A stretch of DNA of 58,778 nt from CAYLZO01 sp964387775 (GTDB lineage Bacteria; Chloroflexota; Anaerolineae; JAAYZQ01), in assembly GCA_964387775.1 (NCBI GenBank), contig CAYLZO010000004.1:1-58778 (forward strand), read 5' to 3'. A program made the position numbers and the translations under genes. Shown one piece after another: positions 30,621 to 38,946 of this stretch. Positions within the stretch are counted from its first letter, which is position 1, and the number at the start of each line of letters is the position of its first letter. Under the pieces are notes generated by a model. The model was given only the letters and a program-made list of their open reading frames with translations. It was not told the origin of the DNA and made no database searches.

Positions 30621-30671
30621 ATTATATCCCTCGCCCCGAATTTTGTCAAACCGGGCCTTCATGGGTATAAT
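30621..30671. promoter_or_regulatory. divergent promoters sharing one -35 region (rrf2-pucC / xdh-type)
   Basis: Minus strand: TTGACA 30649-30644, 17 bp, TATAAT 30626-30621. Plus strand: TTGTCA 30643-30648, 17 bp, TATAAT 30666-30671. GCCATTATATC, TTTTGTCAA and GGGTATAAT are shared, at identical spacing, with the pair at 26786. Confidence 0.88.
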
Positions 30672-30754
30672 CGTAGTCCGTATTTCGTATTCCGTAATCT
30701 GTCACGCAATACGCAACACGAAACACGAAACACGCGTTAGGAGGTTCATCGATC

Positions 30755-32974
30755 ATGAAAAGACAAGCCATCGGCCGGCGACTGCTCCGGCCCGATGCAG
30801 TGGACAAAGTGACAGGGCGGGCGCGGTTTCCCGGCGATCTGGTGATGGAAGACATGCTCTTCATGCAGGTCCTCTTTAGCGACCGGCCCCACGCCCGCAT
30901 TTTGGATATCGATACGTCGGAGGCGGAGCAGGTGCCAGGCGTCGTGGCGGTCCTGACTCACGCCGACGTGCCCGTCAACGAGTACGGCTTGATCTACAAG
31001 GACCAGCCGGCGCTCAGCGCCGACAAGGTGCGCTCGATTTTCGACCGGGTGGCCCTCGTCATCGCCGAGACGCAGCGGGCCGCCCGCCGGGCGCGGGACC
31101 TGATCCGCGTCGAGTACGAGGATCTGCCGATGGTGACGGACCCGCGCGAGGCGATGCAACGTCCTGAGCCAGGCGAAGGGAAGCCCGGCGCGCCCGCCAT
31201 CCACGAGCGCTGGCCCGACAACGTCCAGAGCCATCAGCGCATCCGCAAGGGCGACGTAGACGCGATTTTTGCCCGGGACGACGTGGTCATCGTCGAGTCG
31301 GACTACCAGACGCCGCACCAGGAGCACGCCTATCTCCAGCCGGAGGCCGGAATCGGCTTTATCGACGACGAGGGCCGGGTGGTCGTCCACTCGGCGGGGC
31401 AGTGGAACCACGACGACCAGCATCAGATCGCCCATATGCTCGACCTGCCGCCGGAGGAGGTGCGCGTCATCTATGCGCCGGCCGGCGGCGCCTTTGGCGG
31501 GCGCGAGGACATGTCGGTCCAGCACCTGCTGGCCCTGGCGGCCTACAACCTCGACCGGCGCGGCATCCGGCGCCCGGTCAAGGTCGTCTGGGACCGCAAG
31601 GAGTCGTTTCGCGGGCACCACAAGCGCCACCCCTACTACATGCACTTCAAACACGCCGCCGACCGCGAGGGCAACCTGCTGGCCGTCGAGGCGACCCTCA
31701 TCGCCGACATTGGCGCCTACAGCTCGTCGAGCTCGGCGGTGCTGAACAACGCGGTGAGCATCGCCCCTGGCGTCTACGAGGTGCCCAACGTCAAGATCGA
31801 CGGCTACAACGTGTTCACGAACAACATCGTCTGCGGCGCGTTCCGGGGCTTTGGTTCGCTGCAGGCCACGTTCGGGGCCGAGATGCAGATGTCGCGGCTG
31901 GCCGACGCCCTGGGCCTCGACCCCGTGGTCTTTCGGCTCAAGAACGCGCTGGGCGAGGGCTCGGTGCTGGCCACGCAGAGCATCGCGCCGCCGGCCGTGT
32001 CGATCCGCGAGACGCTGATGCACGCCGCCGAGGCCGCCGGCTGGACCGACCAGGGCAAGCCGAATCCCGGCGGCGAGCCGGCGGACGGCAAGCTGCGCGG
32101 GATCGGCGTGGCCGCCGGCTACAAGAACGTGTGCTACAGCTTTGGCTTCCCCGAAAAGGCGTCGGCCCGCTGCGAGCTCTACGGCGAGGACGACGTCGAG
32201 CGGGCCGTGGTCAAGATCGGCCTCTCGGAGGTGGGCCAGGGGGCCATCGGCGTCATGGGCCAGGTGGCCGCCGAGACACTGGGCATCGCCTACGACCGGG
32301 TCCGGGTGCTGACCGAGGATACGGCCGAGGTGCCCGAGGCGGGCAGTTGCAGCGCCTCGCGGGGCTCGTTCATGGGCGGCAACGCCGTCAAGCTGGCCTG
32401 CGAGTCGGCACTGGAGGCGTGGCAGGCCGGCGAGCGGCCGGCCGTGGCCGAGCGCACCTACCGCCCCCGCCCGACGACGATGTTCGACCCCGAGACCGGC
32501 GTCTGCGACCCCCACGTGACCTACGGCTATGGCACCCAGATCGTCGAGGTTGCGGTCGATTCCGAGACCGGCGAGGTGCGACTGAAGGACGTGTGGGCGG
32601 CGCACGACGTGGGCCAGGCCCTCAACCCGCTTCACGTCGAGGGCCAGATCCAGGGTGCCATCGTCCAGGCCCAGGGCTGGACGATGCTGGAGGATTTCAT
32701 CGTTCAAGACGGCCGGCTGCGGACCCAGAGCTACGCCGACTACCTCATCCCGACCGTCCACGACGTGCCCGACATCCATCCCCTGGTGCTGGAGGTGCCC
32801 GATCCGCAGGGGCCGTACGGCGTGCGCGGCCTGGGCGAGATGCCGATGCTGCTGCTGGCGCCGGCCATCCTCGACGCCATCCACGACGCGACCGGCATCT
32901 GGTTCGACCGGCTGCCGGTCAAGGCCGAGGACGTGTTGCTGGCGCTCAAGGCGCGGTCCGGGGAGCCGGCGTAG
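30755..32974 (+). CDS. xanthine dehydrogenase family molybdopterin-binding subunit
   Basis: A 739-residue large subunit. The N-terminal half has RRLLRPDAVDKVTGRARFPGD (family fingerprint), QTPHQEHAYLQPEAG and APAGGAFGGRED. The C-terminal half has RGFGSLQATFG, GLSEVGQGAIGVMGQVAAE, and GVRGLGEMPMLLLAPAIL with the catalytic Glu. The family hydroxylates purines, aldehydes, nicotinate or CO. The usual FAD and [2Fe-2S] subunits are not adjacent, so the substrate is open. A repeat-like insertion (RPEPGEGKPGAP) lies near residue 137. It is divergent from an Rrf2 gene. Confidence 0.9.
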   Translation: MKRQAIGRRLLRPDAVDKVTGRARFPGDLVMEDMLFMQVLFSDRPHARILDIDTSEAEQVPGVVAVLTHADVPVNEYGLIYKDQPALSADKVRSIFDRVALVIAETQRAARRARDLIRVEYEDLPMVTDPREAMQRPEPGEGKPGAPAIHERWPDNVQSHQRIRKGDVDAIFARDDVVIVESDYQTPHQEHAYLQPEAGIGFIDDEGRVVVHSAGQWNHDDQHQIAHMLDLPPEEVRVIYAPAGGAFGGREDMSVQHLLALAAYNLDRRGIRRPVKVVWDRKESFRGHHKRHPYYMHFKHAADREGNLLAVEATLIADIGAYSSSSSAVLNNAVSIAPGVYEVPNVKIDGYNVFTNNIVCGAFRGFGSLQATFGAEMQMSRLADALGLDPVVFRLKNALGEGSVLATQSIAPPAVSIRETLMHAAEAAGWTDQGKPNPGGEPADGKLRGIGVAAGYKNVCYSFGFPEKASARCELYGEDDVERAVVKIGLSEVGQGAIGVMGQVAAETLGIAYDRVRVLTEDTAEVPEAGSCSASRGSFMGGNAVKLACESALEAWQAGERPAVAERTYRPRPTTMFDPETGVCDPHVTYGYGTQIVEVAVDSETGEVRLKDVWAAHDVGQALNPLHVEGQIQGAIVQAQGWTMLEDFIVQDGRLRTQSYADYLIPTVHDVPDIHPLVLEVPDPQGPYGVRGLGEMPMLLLAPAILDAIHDATGIWFDRLPVKAEDVLLALKARSGEPA

Positions 32975-33001
32975 GCGGGGCACAGCTGGGGTGATGTCAG
33001 C

Positions 33002-33526
33002 ATGAGGGTTTCTTCCCAAGGCCGCAATTGGGCCAGGACGCTCGGGGGTGGGCTCTTCCTAACGTTGGGTCTGGTCTGTGTGGCCCTCCTCCTTTACAGT
33101 TTGGGCCGGGATCTGTCGCTGTGGGTGCTGAGTCGCGAGACCACGGCCGAGGTGACCGAGTTGTGGGTGGAGCAGATCGGCGATCGGCAGGAGGGGGAGC
33201 TCAACTTCCACTACTTTGCCCGCTACCGGTTTATCACGCCCAGTGGAACGGTGATCGTGGACAGCACCCGTCTGGACGTCCGGAGCTGGGGAGCGTTGCG
33301 CGAGGGGGGTCCAATTGAGGTTGTCTACTTTCCACCCTACCCGGCCTACAACCGGCTTGAAGAATCCCGCTTTGTGCCAATCTTGGCCTGCGCCTACGTG
33401 CCTTTTTTTATTGTTGCCTGGGCGGCTCTCGGGGTGGGCTGGTACCTCGTTCGCCCTGAGGCTAGCCGGCCCTCGTGGTTCGCGCCGGGAGAGGCAGCGG
33501 ACGGTTCTGCACGGAGCCGCACTTGA
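33002..33526 (+). CDS. DUF3592-like membrane protein
   Basis: A 174-residue protein with two membrane helices (residues 12-32 and 125-147) around a beta-rich extracytoplasmic domain: ETTAEVTELWVEQ, YRFITPSGTVIVDST and IEVVYFPPYPAYNRLE. It resembles DUF3592. The function is unknown. It starts 28 nt after the molybdoenzyme gene. The following 245 nt hold no gene that I can support. Confidence 0.65.
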   Translation: MRVSSQGRNWARTLGGGLFLTLGLVCVALLLYSLGRDLSLWVLSRETTAEVTELWVEQIGDRQEGELNFHYFARYRFITPSGTVIVDSTRLDVRSWGALREGGPIEVVYFPPYPAYNRLEESRFVPILACAYVPFFIVAWAALGVGWYLVRPEASRPSWFAPGEAADGSARSRT

Positions 33527-33771
33527 ATCCAATCCAGTCTGGTCTGGGTCCAAGCCCCCTGGCCTTTCGGGTATTTCCCGAGTTTTTCAAATAAATTCGA
33601 CAAAAAGGATGCTTCGTGGTATGCTGTGAATCGAACTAGTGCTATTTCAGGATGGTTTTCATGCACTGTCATTCTGAAGAGCGAGCGTCGTTTGCGAGCG
33701 ACGCGCCGTCCCGGCATCGGGGAAGAATCTCTCTTGTTTCACCACACAGCAACTACAGAGGAGGTTTTTGA

Positions 33772-34113
33772 ATGGATTCGTTGAAGGAAATGAAGTGTGA
33801 ACCCTGCCGCGGAGACGAACCCCCGGCGACTGAAGAGGAGATCAAGGAGTACAAGCCAGAGGTCCCCAAGTGGGAGATCTATGAGAAGGACGGCGAAAAG
33901 CGGTTGGAACGGGCCTTCGAGTTTGAGGACTTTGCCGAGGCCCTGGAATTCACCAACGCCGTCGGCGAGATCGCCGAAGAAGAGGGCCACCACCCCGCGC
34001 TCCTGACCGAATGGGGCAGGGTGACCGTCACCTGGTGGACCCACAAGATCGGCGGTTTGCATCAAAACGACTTTATCATGGCCGCCAAGACCGACGAGCT
34101 CTACGAGGGATAG
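33772..34113 (+). CDS. phhB: pterin-4a-carbinolamine dehydratase
   Basis: A 113-residue PCD/DCoH protein: WEIYEKDGEKRLERAFEF, then the active-site segment EEEGHHPALLTEWGRVTVTWW and HKIGGLHQNDFIMA, with the paired His and the T-H-x-I-G-G-L-x-x-N-D motif. It dehydrates 4a-hydroxytetrahydropterin. No aromatic amino-acid hydroxylase is nearby; in such bacteria it may act in molybdopterin or folate metabolism. The N-terminus has an extra CEPCRGDEPP stretch common in bacterial homologues. AGAGGAGG precedes the ATG. Confidence 0.92.
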   Translation: MDSLKEMKCEPCRGDEPPATEEEIKEYKPEVPKWEIYEKDGEKRLERAFEFEDFAEALEFTNAVGEIAEEEGHHPALLTEWGRVTVTWWTHKIGGLHQNDFIMAAKTDELYEG

Positions 34114-34133
34114 AACTCAAAGTTGTGCTCGCC

Positions 34134-34176
34134 ATCCCCGGCCGAAGCCTCTGCGCTTCGGCCGGGGATTTATCTT
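34134..34176 (+). terminator. intrinsic terminator of phhB
   Basis: A 15-bp perfect stem ATCCCCGGCCGAAGC with loop CTCTGC is followed by TTATCTTTG. It separates phhB from the iclR promoter. Confidence 0.85.
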
Positions 34177-34213
34177 TGCTCGTTTCTGGCTCCTTCCCAC
34201 AAGTTTCCGACAC

Positions 34214-34270
34214 TTGACACCAGCCGAAAAACGGGTATAATAGTTGCGTGATGTGCAACATTGTTGCACA
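34214..34270 (+). promoter_or_regulatory. iclR promoter with perfect 19-bp operator
   Basis: TTGACA (34214-34219), 16 bp, TATAAT (34236-34241). TGTGCAACATTGTTGCACA (34252-34270) is a perfect palindrome spanning about +4 to +22. Its place just after the start site suggests repression by the IclR protein encoded next. Confidence 0.85.
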
Positions 34271-34333
34271 ATTCGCGACGGTTTTGGGTCGGAGAGATCT
34301 ACATTTGGCACGCCGTCGTGGAGGAGGCAGGAG

Positions 34334-35110
34334 TTGCCAGAGCAGGGCAGTTCTGGAGTGCAATCTGTGGCACGGGCCATCACGATCCTGAAATCGTTCA
34401 GCGTGGAAAAGCCTGAGCGCGGGGTCGGGGAATTGAGCCGCGCGCTGGACCTGCACAAGAGCACTGTCTCTCGATTGATGAGTACCCTGGAGCGGGGTGG
34501 CTTGCTCGCCCGCAATCCAGAAACCAAGCGCTACCGACTGGGCATCGACCTGATCGGGCTGGCCGCGCAGGTGGTCAGCTACATGGATGTCCGGGAGGTG
34601 GCGCGTCCTCTTTTGCGGGAACTCGCCGGGGATTGCCAGGAGTCGGTCAACCTGGTGGTCCTCGACCGGGGCCAGGTGGTCAACCTGGAGCAGTTCGTGC
34701 CGCCGGCCCGCCAGGTCAAGAACATCGGCCGCGTGGGGCGACGCATGTGCGCCCATTGCACAGCGGCGGGTAAGGTCCTCTTGGCCCAACTCCCCCCGGA
34801 CAAGCTCGAACGGGCGTTGCCCGTCCACCTGGAGCGGTACGCACCCCGGACCATCACCGATCGAGACGAACTCTTGCAGGAGCTGGAGCAGGTTCGGCGC
34901 CAGGGCTATGCCACTGTGGAAGAAGAGCTGGAAGCCGGGCTGAACGCCCTCGCCGCGCCGATCCGCGACCATACCGGGGCGGTGATCGCGGCCGCCAGCA
35001 TCGCCGGCCCGGCCTACCGGATCACACCCGAGCTATTTTCCCACCTGGCCGGGCAGCTACAGGCCGTCACCGCCGAGATTTCCCGGCGGATGGGGTACGT
35101 GAATGGATAG
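34334..35110 (+). CDS. IclR-family transcriptional regulator
   Basis: A 258-residue IclR protein: winged helix (SVARAITILKSFSVEKPERGVGELSRAL with LHKSTVSRLMSTLERGG) and the effector domain (RVGRRMCAHCTAAGKVLLA, ...GYATVEEELEAGLNALAAPI, AAASIAGPAYRI). TTG 34334 with AGGAGGCAGGAG upstream is the best start; the longer frame would cover the operator. It is first in the corrinoid/MttB gene set on the same strand, so it probably controls methylated-amine use as well as itself. Confidence 0.9.
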   Translation: MPEQGSSGVQSVARAITILKSFSVEKPERGVGELSRALDLHKSTVSRLMSTLERGGLLARNPETKRYRLGIDLIGLAAQVVSYMDVREVARPLLRELAGDCQESVNLVVLDRGQVVNLEQFVPPARQVKNIGRVGRRMCAHCTAAGKVLLAQLPPDKLERALPVHLERYAPRTITDRDELLQELEQVRRQGYATVEEELEAGLNALAAPIRDHTGAVIAAASIAGPAYRITPELFSHLAGQLQAVTAEISRRMGYVNG

Positions 35111-35199
35111 TGGGTAGTGGGCAGTGGGCAGTGGGCAGTGATCAGTGGTAAGTGGGTGAACTGATCACTATCCGCTGATCACTGACCACTGATCACTAA
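35107..35199. repeat. CAGTGGG array and inverted GATCACTGACC words
   Basis: Four copies of TAGTGGG/CAGTGGG, then AGTGATCAGTGG facing CCACTGATCACT. It can fold into a long hairpin in the 112-nt space before the corrinoid-protein gene. Confidence 0.75.
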
Positions 35200-35222
35200 T
35201 CAAAAAACGAGGAGGAAGAGAA

Positions 35223-35858
35223 ATGGCAGACATCCTACAGCAGATCGCATCGAATCTCTACGATGGCGAGGACGAAGAGGTGGCCGAACTGGTCCAGAAG
35301 GCCCTGGACCAGGGCATGGCGCCCAACGAGGTCCTGCAAGGCGGCCTCATCGCCGGCATGGACGAGGTGGGCCGTGACTTTAAGGCCGGCGACCTCTTTG
35401 TGCCCGAGGTGCTCATCGCCGCGCGGGCCATGCACGCCGGCATGGGTGTGCTGCGCCCCCTGCTGGCCGAGGGCGAGTCGACCAGCGTGGGCAAGTACCT
35501 CATCGGCACCGTCAAGGGCGACTTGCACGACATCGGCAAGAACCTGGTCAAGATGATGCTCGAGGGCGCCGGGTTCGAGACCATCGACCTGGGCACCGAC
35601 GTCGAGCCGCAAGTGTTCGTCGACGCCGTGCGCGAGCACCAGCCCACCCTGGTCGGCATGAGCGCCCTGCTGACGACGACCATGACCCAGATGAAGGCCA
35701 CCGTCGAGGCCCTGCAAGAGGCCGGCGTGCGCGAGTCGGTCAAGATCATGGTCGGCGGCGCGCCCGTGACCGAAGCCTTTGCCACGGACATCGGCGCCGA
35801 CGCCTACGCCCCCGACGCTGCCACCGCCGTGGACAAGGCGCGGGAACTGGCGGCGTAG
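35223..35858 (+). CDS. mttC: methyltransferase cognate corrinoid protein (MttC/MtbC-type)
   Basis: A 211-residue corrinoid protein. Residues 1-88 are the B12-binding helical cap (PNEVLQGGLIAGMDEVGRDF, LFVPEVLIAARAMHAGM). Residues 90-211 are the cobalamin fold with DLHDIGKNLVKMML (D-x-H-x-x-G, the Co-ligating His), LVGMSALLTTTM and MVGGAPVTEAFA. It accepts a methyl group from an MttB-type enzyme and passes it to tetrahydrofolate through a separate methyltransferase that is not in the window. GAGGAGG precedes the ATG. Confidence 0.95.
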   Translation: MADILQQIASNLYDGEDEEVAELVQKALDQGMAPNEVLQGGLIAGMDEVGRDFKAGDLFVPEVLIAARAMHAGMGVLRPLLAEGESTSVGKYLIGTVKGDLHDIGKNLVKMMLEGAGFETIDLGTDVEPQVFVDAVREHQPTLVGMSALLTTTMTQMKATVEALQEAGVRESVKIMVGGAPVTEAFATDIGADAYAPDAATAVDKARELAA

Positions 35859-35860
35859 AT

Positions 35861-35911
35861 GCGTGATGCGTGGTGTGTGAGGACGTTCTGCCAAGGGCTC
35901 ACGCATCACGC
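35861..35911. repeat. GCGTGATGCGT inverted repeat
   Basis: GCGTGATGCGT and ACGCATCACGC (11 bp, perfect) enclose 29 nt between mttC and mttB1. Related words occur at 51478-51513. Confidence 0.65.
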
Positions 35912-35942
35912 CTCCACTCTCACGCCCAGGAGAAAACCTATC

Positions 35943-37409
35943 GTGACTGAACAAATCCCAATTCCGACGCTCCACCCACGCATCCAGGCGCTCTCCCAGG
36001 AGCAGATCGAGGCGATCCACTACACCAGCCTGGACATCCTGTCGCAGACCGGCATCGTCATGAAGAGTGAGGCCGGCCGCCAATTGTTACTGGAAGCGGG
36101 CGCCTGGGAGTCGCGCCCTTCGACCGGCTCAGGGGAACCTCGCCTCAAGATCCCCGAGCATCTCGTCATGAGCGCCATCGCCACGGCCCCGTCGCGCATC
36201 CCCATGCACAACCGCCTGGGCGAGTTGACCATGCCGCTAGAAGGCGACAACGTCTTTTTCGGGCCGGGCTCGGACTGCATCTACACCCTGGATCTGGAGA
36301 CCGGCGCGCGCCGCCTGTGCACGGCCGACGACGTCGAGGCCATCGCCCGTCTGTGTGACGGGCTGGGGAGCATCGACTTTATCATGTCCATGGCCACGCC
36401 CTCCGACGTGCCGACCCAGGACCACTACCTGCACAGCTTCATCCGCATGATCCGGGGCTCGACCAAGCCGAATCTTTACACGGCCAAGGACCGGGGCGAC
36501 ATGGAGGCCATCTATCGCATCTCGGCCGCTGTGGCCGGCGGCGAGCAGGCGCTGCGCGAAAAGCCGTTCTTGTTGCTCTACGCCGAGCCGATCTCGCCCT
36601 TGCTCTTTAACGACGAGTCGGTGGACAAGCTGCTCTTCTGCGCCGAGAAGGGCATCCCCGTGACCTATCCGCCCTCGCCCAATACCGGCGGCGGCGGGCC
36701 GATCACGCTGGCCGGGGCGCTGGCCCTGGGCAACGCCGAGACGCTGGTCGGCCTGTTGCTGACCCAGTTGGTGCGGCCCGGCACGCCGTTCCTGTACGGC
36801 ATGAACACCGCTGCCCTGGACATGAAGTCGGCCATCGTCAGCTACGGCGCGCCCGAGTGGCCGCTGGGCATGGCTGCCTGGACCGACCTGTGCCGCTACT
36901 ACGGCCTGCCCGTCTGGGGCGCGGCCGGGGCGACCGACAGCAAAGTCGTCGACGCCCAGGCCGGCATCGAGGCCGCCATCAGCATCTACACCGCCTTTCT
37001 CTGCCGCTGCAACCTGAACCACGACGTGGGCTACATCGAGTACGGCTCGACCTCGTCCATGGAGATGCTGGTCATCGCCGACGAAATTATACGCGACGTG
37101 CGCTTCATCCTGGGCGGCGTGGAGGTCAGCGAGCGGACGCTGGCCCGCGAGGCGATCCATCGCGCCAAGCCGGGCGGCGGCTTTTTGGCCGACGACCACA
37201 CGCTGGACAACTGGAAGTGGGCCCAGTGGCGGCCGGCGGTCCTCGACCGGATGCGCTACGACCGCTGGGACAAAAAGGGGCGCAAGGACATGGCAACCCG
37301 CGCCAACGAGCGCGCCAGAGAGATCCTGGCCGAGCGCGAGGTGCCGCCCCTGCCGCTCGAAGCGGAAGAAATCATCGCCGAGGTGCTGAGCCGACGCGAA
37401 CCAGCATGA
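35943..37409 (+). CDS. MttB-family methyltransferase, paralogue 1 (non-pyrrolysine)
   Basis: A 488-residue member of the trimethylamine methyltransferase (MttB) superfamily. Family marks are PISPLLFNDESVDKLLF, GGGPITLAGALALGNAE, GATDSKVVDAQAGIEAAIS and NHDVGYIEYGSTSSMEMLV. No in-frame TAG exists, so it lacks pyrrolysine. Such proteins demethylate quaternary amines, for example glycine betaine (MtgB), proline betaine or carnitine. GTG 35943 is preceded by CAGGAG. A repeat-derived insert (RPSTGSGEPR) sits near residue 60. The substrate cannot be assigned. Confidence 0.9.
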   Translation: MTEQIPIPTLHPRIQALSQEQIEAIHYTSLDILSQTGIVMKSEAGRQLLLEAGAWESRPSTGSGEPRLKIPEHLVMSAIATAPSRIPMHNRLGELTMPLEGDNVFFGPGSDCIYTLDLETGARRLCTADDVEAIARLCDGLGSIDFIMSMATPSDVPTQDHYLHSFIRMIRGSTKPNLYTAKDRGDMEAIYRISAAVAGGEQALREKPFLLLYAEPISPLLFNDESVDKLLFCAEKGIPVTYPPSPNTGGGGPITLAGALALGNAETLVGLLLTQLVRPGTPFLYGMNTAALDMKSAIVSYGAPEWPLGMAAWTDLCRYYGLPVWGAAGATDSKVVDAQAGIEAAISIYTAFLCRCNLNHDVGYIEYGSTSSMEMLVIADEIIRDVRFILGGVEVSERTLAREAIHRAKPGGGFLADDHTLDNWKWAQWRPAVLDRMRYDRWDKKGRKDMATRANERAREILAEREVPPLPLEAEEIIAEVLSRREPA

Positions 37410-37420
37410 CAAGAGGCGCC

Positions 37421-37462
37421 TCCATCCCTGCCGCAGGTCACGAAACCTATGGCAGGGATGGA
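37421..37462. repeat. 12-bp inverted repeat before mttB2
   Basis: TCCATCCCTGCC and GGCAGGGATGGA enclose 18 nt. A hairpin here would bury the ATGs at 37449 and 37458, which supports the GTG start at 37488. Confidence 0.7.
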
Positions 37463-37487
37463 GGCCGAGCCTGAGGAGAGTGAAGGA

Positions 37488-38924
37488 GTGGCACGACCGG
37501 GCGTAAGCGGCGGGCAATATCGCCCCTTGAGCGAAGGGCAGATCGAGCAGATTCATCAGGCCTCGCTGCGAGTGCTGGAACACACCGGCATCCACGTCGA
37601 GAATGAGGAGGCGCTGGCCCTCTACCGGCAGGGGGGCGCGCGGCTGGACGGCCAGCGGGTGTACGTCTCGGAGGCCATGATCGCCGAGGCGCTGGAAACC
37701 GTGCCATCGCGCGTGCTCTTGGCCGGCCGCGACCCAGCGCGGGACATGGAGCTGGAGGGCAAACGGGTATACGCCGGCACCGGCGGCTCGCCGACGACGA
37801 TGCTCGATCTGGGCACAGACACGGTCCGCCCGGCCACACTCCGCGATCTGGCAGACCTGACCCGCCTGGCCGACACCCTGGCCCACTGCGATTTTGTGGT
37901 CATCCCCGTAACCCCGACCGACGTGCCCGACGATGACCTGCCGGTCAATCGGTTCTACGCCTCCCTGGCAAACACGGGCAAGCACGTCATGGGCGGCGTG
38001 TACTCGCTGGCGGGGGCGCGACAGGTCATCGAACTGGGCTCCCGGCTCGCCGGGAGCCTCGACGCCCTGCAAGCGCGTCCCTTCCTCTCCTGCATCACCA
38101 GTTGGATGGTCAGCCCCCTGCTCCTGGACACCGGCGTCACCGACATTCTCATCGAGTGGTGCAAGCACGGCCTGCCGGTGGCCCTCTCGTCCGCGCCCAT
38201 GGCCGGCTCCACGTCACCGGTGACGCTGTCCGGGACGCTCGTGCAGCTCAACGCCGAGCAGTTGAGCGGCATCGTGCTCACCCAGTTGGTGCAGCCCGGC
38301 ACGCCGGTCCTGGCCGGCTACATCCCCGGCGTGGCCGACATGCGCAGTGGCGGCTACCTGGGCGGCGCCGTCGAATTCGGCATCATGCAGGCCGCGGCGG
38401 CGCAACTGGCCCACTTTTACCAGGTGCCCATCTATGGCTCCGGCGGCATGACCGATAGCAAAGTGCCCGACGCGCAGGCCGGCTACGAAAAGATGGCAAC
38501 CTTCTTGCTGGCGGCCATGGGTGGCTGCCACTACATCCACCACGCCTTGGGCATGGTGACCAACATGAACACCGCCTCGCTGGAGCAGATGGTCATCGAC
38601 GACGAGATCGTGGGCATGGCCCTGCGCACCCTGCGCGGCGTCGAGGTCAGCGATGCGTCGCTGGCCGTGCAAGTCATCGACCGCGTCGGCCCCGGCGGCC
38701 ACTACTTGATGGACGCCCACACCGTGCAATTCATGCGCTCCGAGCTGTTCCAGCCGGCGCTGGCCGACCGCCAGAACCGGCCCATGTGGGAGGCGGCTGG
38801 CAAACTAGACACCCGCGCCCGAGCCACGGCCCGCGTGGAGTGGCTGTTGGACGGACACGAACCGCCCGGGCTGCCGCCAGAGGCAGATGCAGCGATCCGA
38901 GATACGCTCAACATTTTGTTGTAG
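37488..38924 (+). CDS. MttB-family methyltransferase, paralogue 2 (diverged)
   Basis: A 478-residue MttB-family protein: MVSPLLLDTGVTDILIEWC, STSPVTLSGTLVQLNAEQ, GGMTDSKVPDAQAGYEKMA. Where the other three copies carry HDVGY it reads IHHALGMVTNMNTASLEQMV, and the N-terminal half is also the most different, so it probably uses a different substrate or has a changed active site. No pyrrolysine codon. GAGGAG 9 nt before GTG 37488 sets the start. It follows mttB1 by 78 nt. Confidence 0.87.
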   Translation: MARPGVSGGQYRPLSEGQIEQIHQASLRVLEHTGIHVENEEALALYRQGGARLDGQRVYVSEAMIAEALETVPSRVLLAGRDPARDMELEGKRVYAGTGGSPTTMLDLGTDTVRPATLRDLADLTRLADTLAHCDFVVIPVTPTDVPDDDLPVNRFYASLANTGKHVMGGVYSLAGARQVIELGSRLAGSLDALQARPFLSCITSWMVSPLLLDTGVTDILIEWCKHGLPVALSSAPMAGSTSPVTLSGTLVQLNAEQLSGIVLTQLVQPGTPVLAGYIPGVADMRSGGYLGGAVEFGIMQAAAAQLAHFYQVPIYGSGGMTDSKVPDAQAGYEKMATFLLAAMGGCHYIHHALGMVTNMNTASLEQMVIDDEIVGMALRTLRGVEVSDASLAVQVIDRVGPGGHYLMDAHTVQFMRSELFQPALADRQNRPMWEAAGKLDTRARATARVEWLLDGHEPPGLPPEADAAIRDTLNILL

Positions 38925-38946
38925 AGACTCGCCTGGTGTACTCGTT

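Noticed and set aside
30746..33019. 757-codon open frame on the minus strand opposite the molybdoenzyme gene
   Set aside because: It is a GC-rich antisense shadow: the plus strand has clear family motifs and this frame has only low-complexity Gly/His/Arg-rich sequence. Similar long shadows oppose hdrA1, hdrA2 and mttB genes.
34113..34140. 16-nt exact match to the GxxExxY remnant at 49644 (GAACTCAAAGTTGTGC)
   Set aside because: It reads IELKVVLAI in one frame, but a random 16-nt match is expected about once in a window of this size, so I do not call a gene remnant here.
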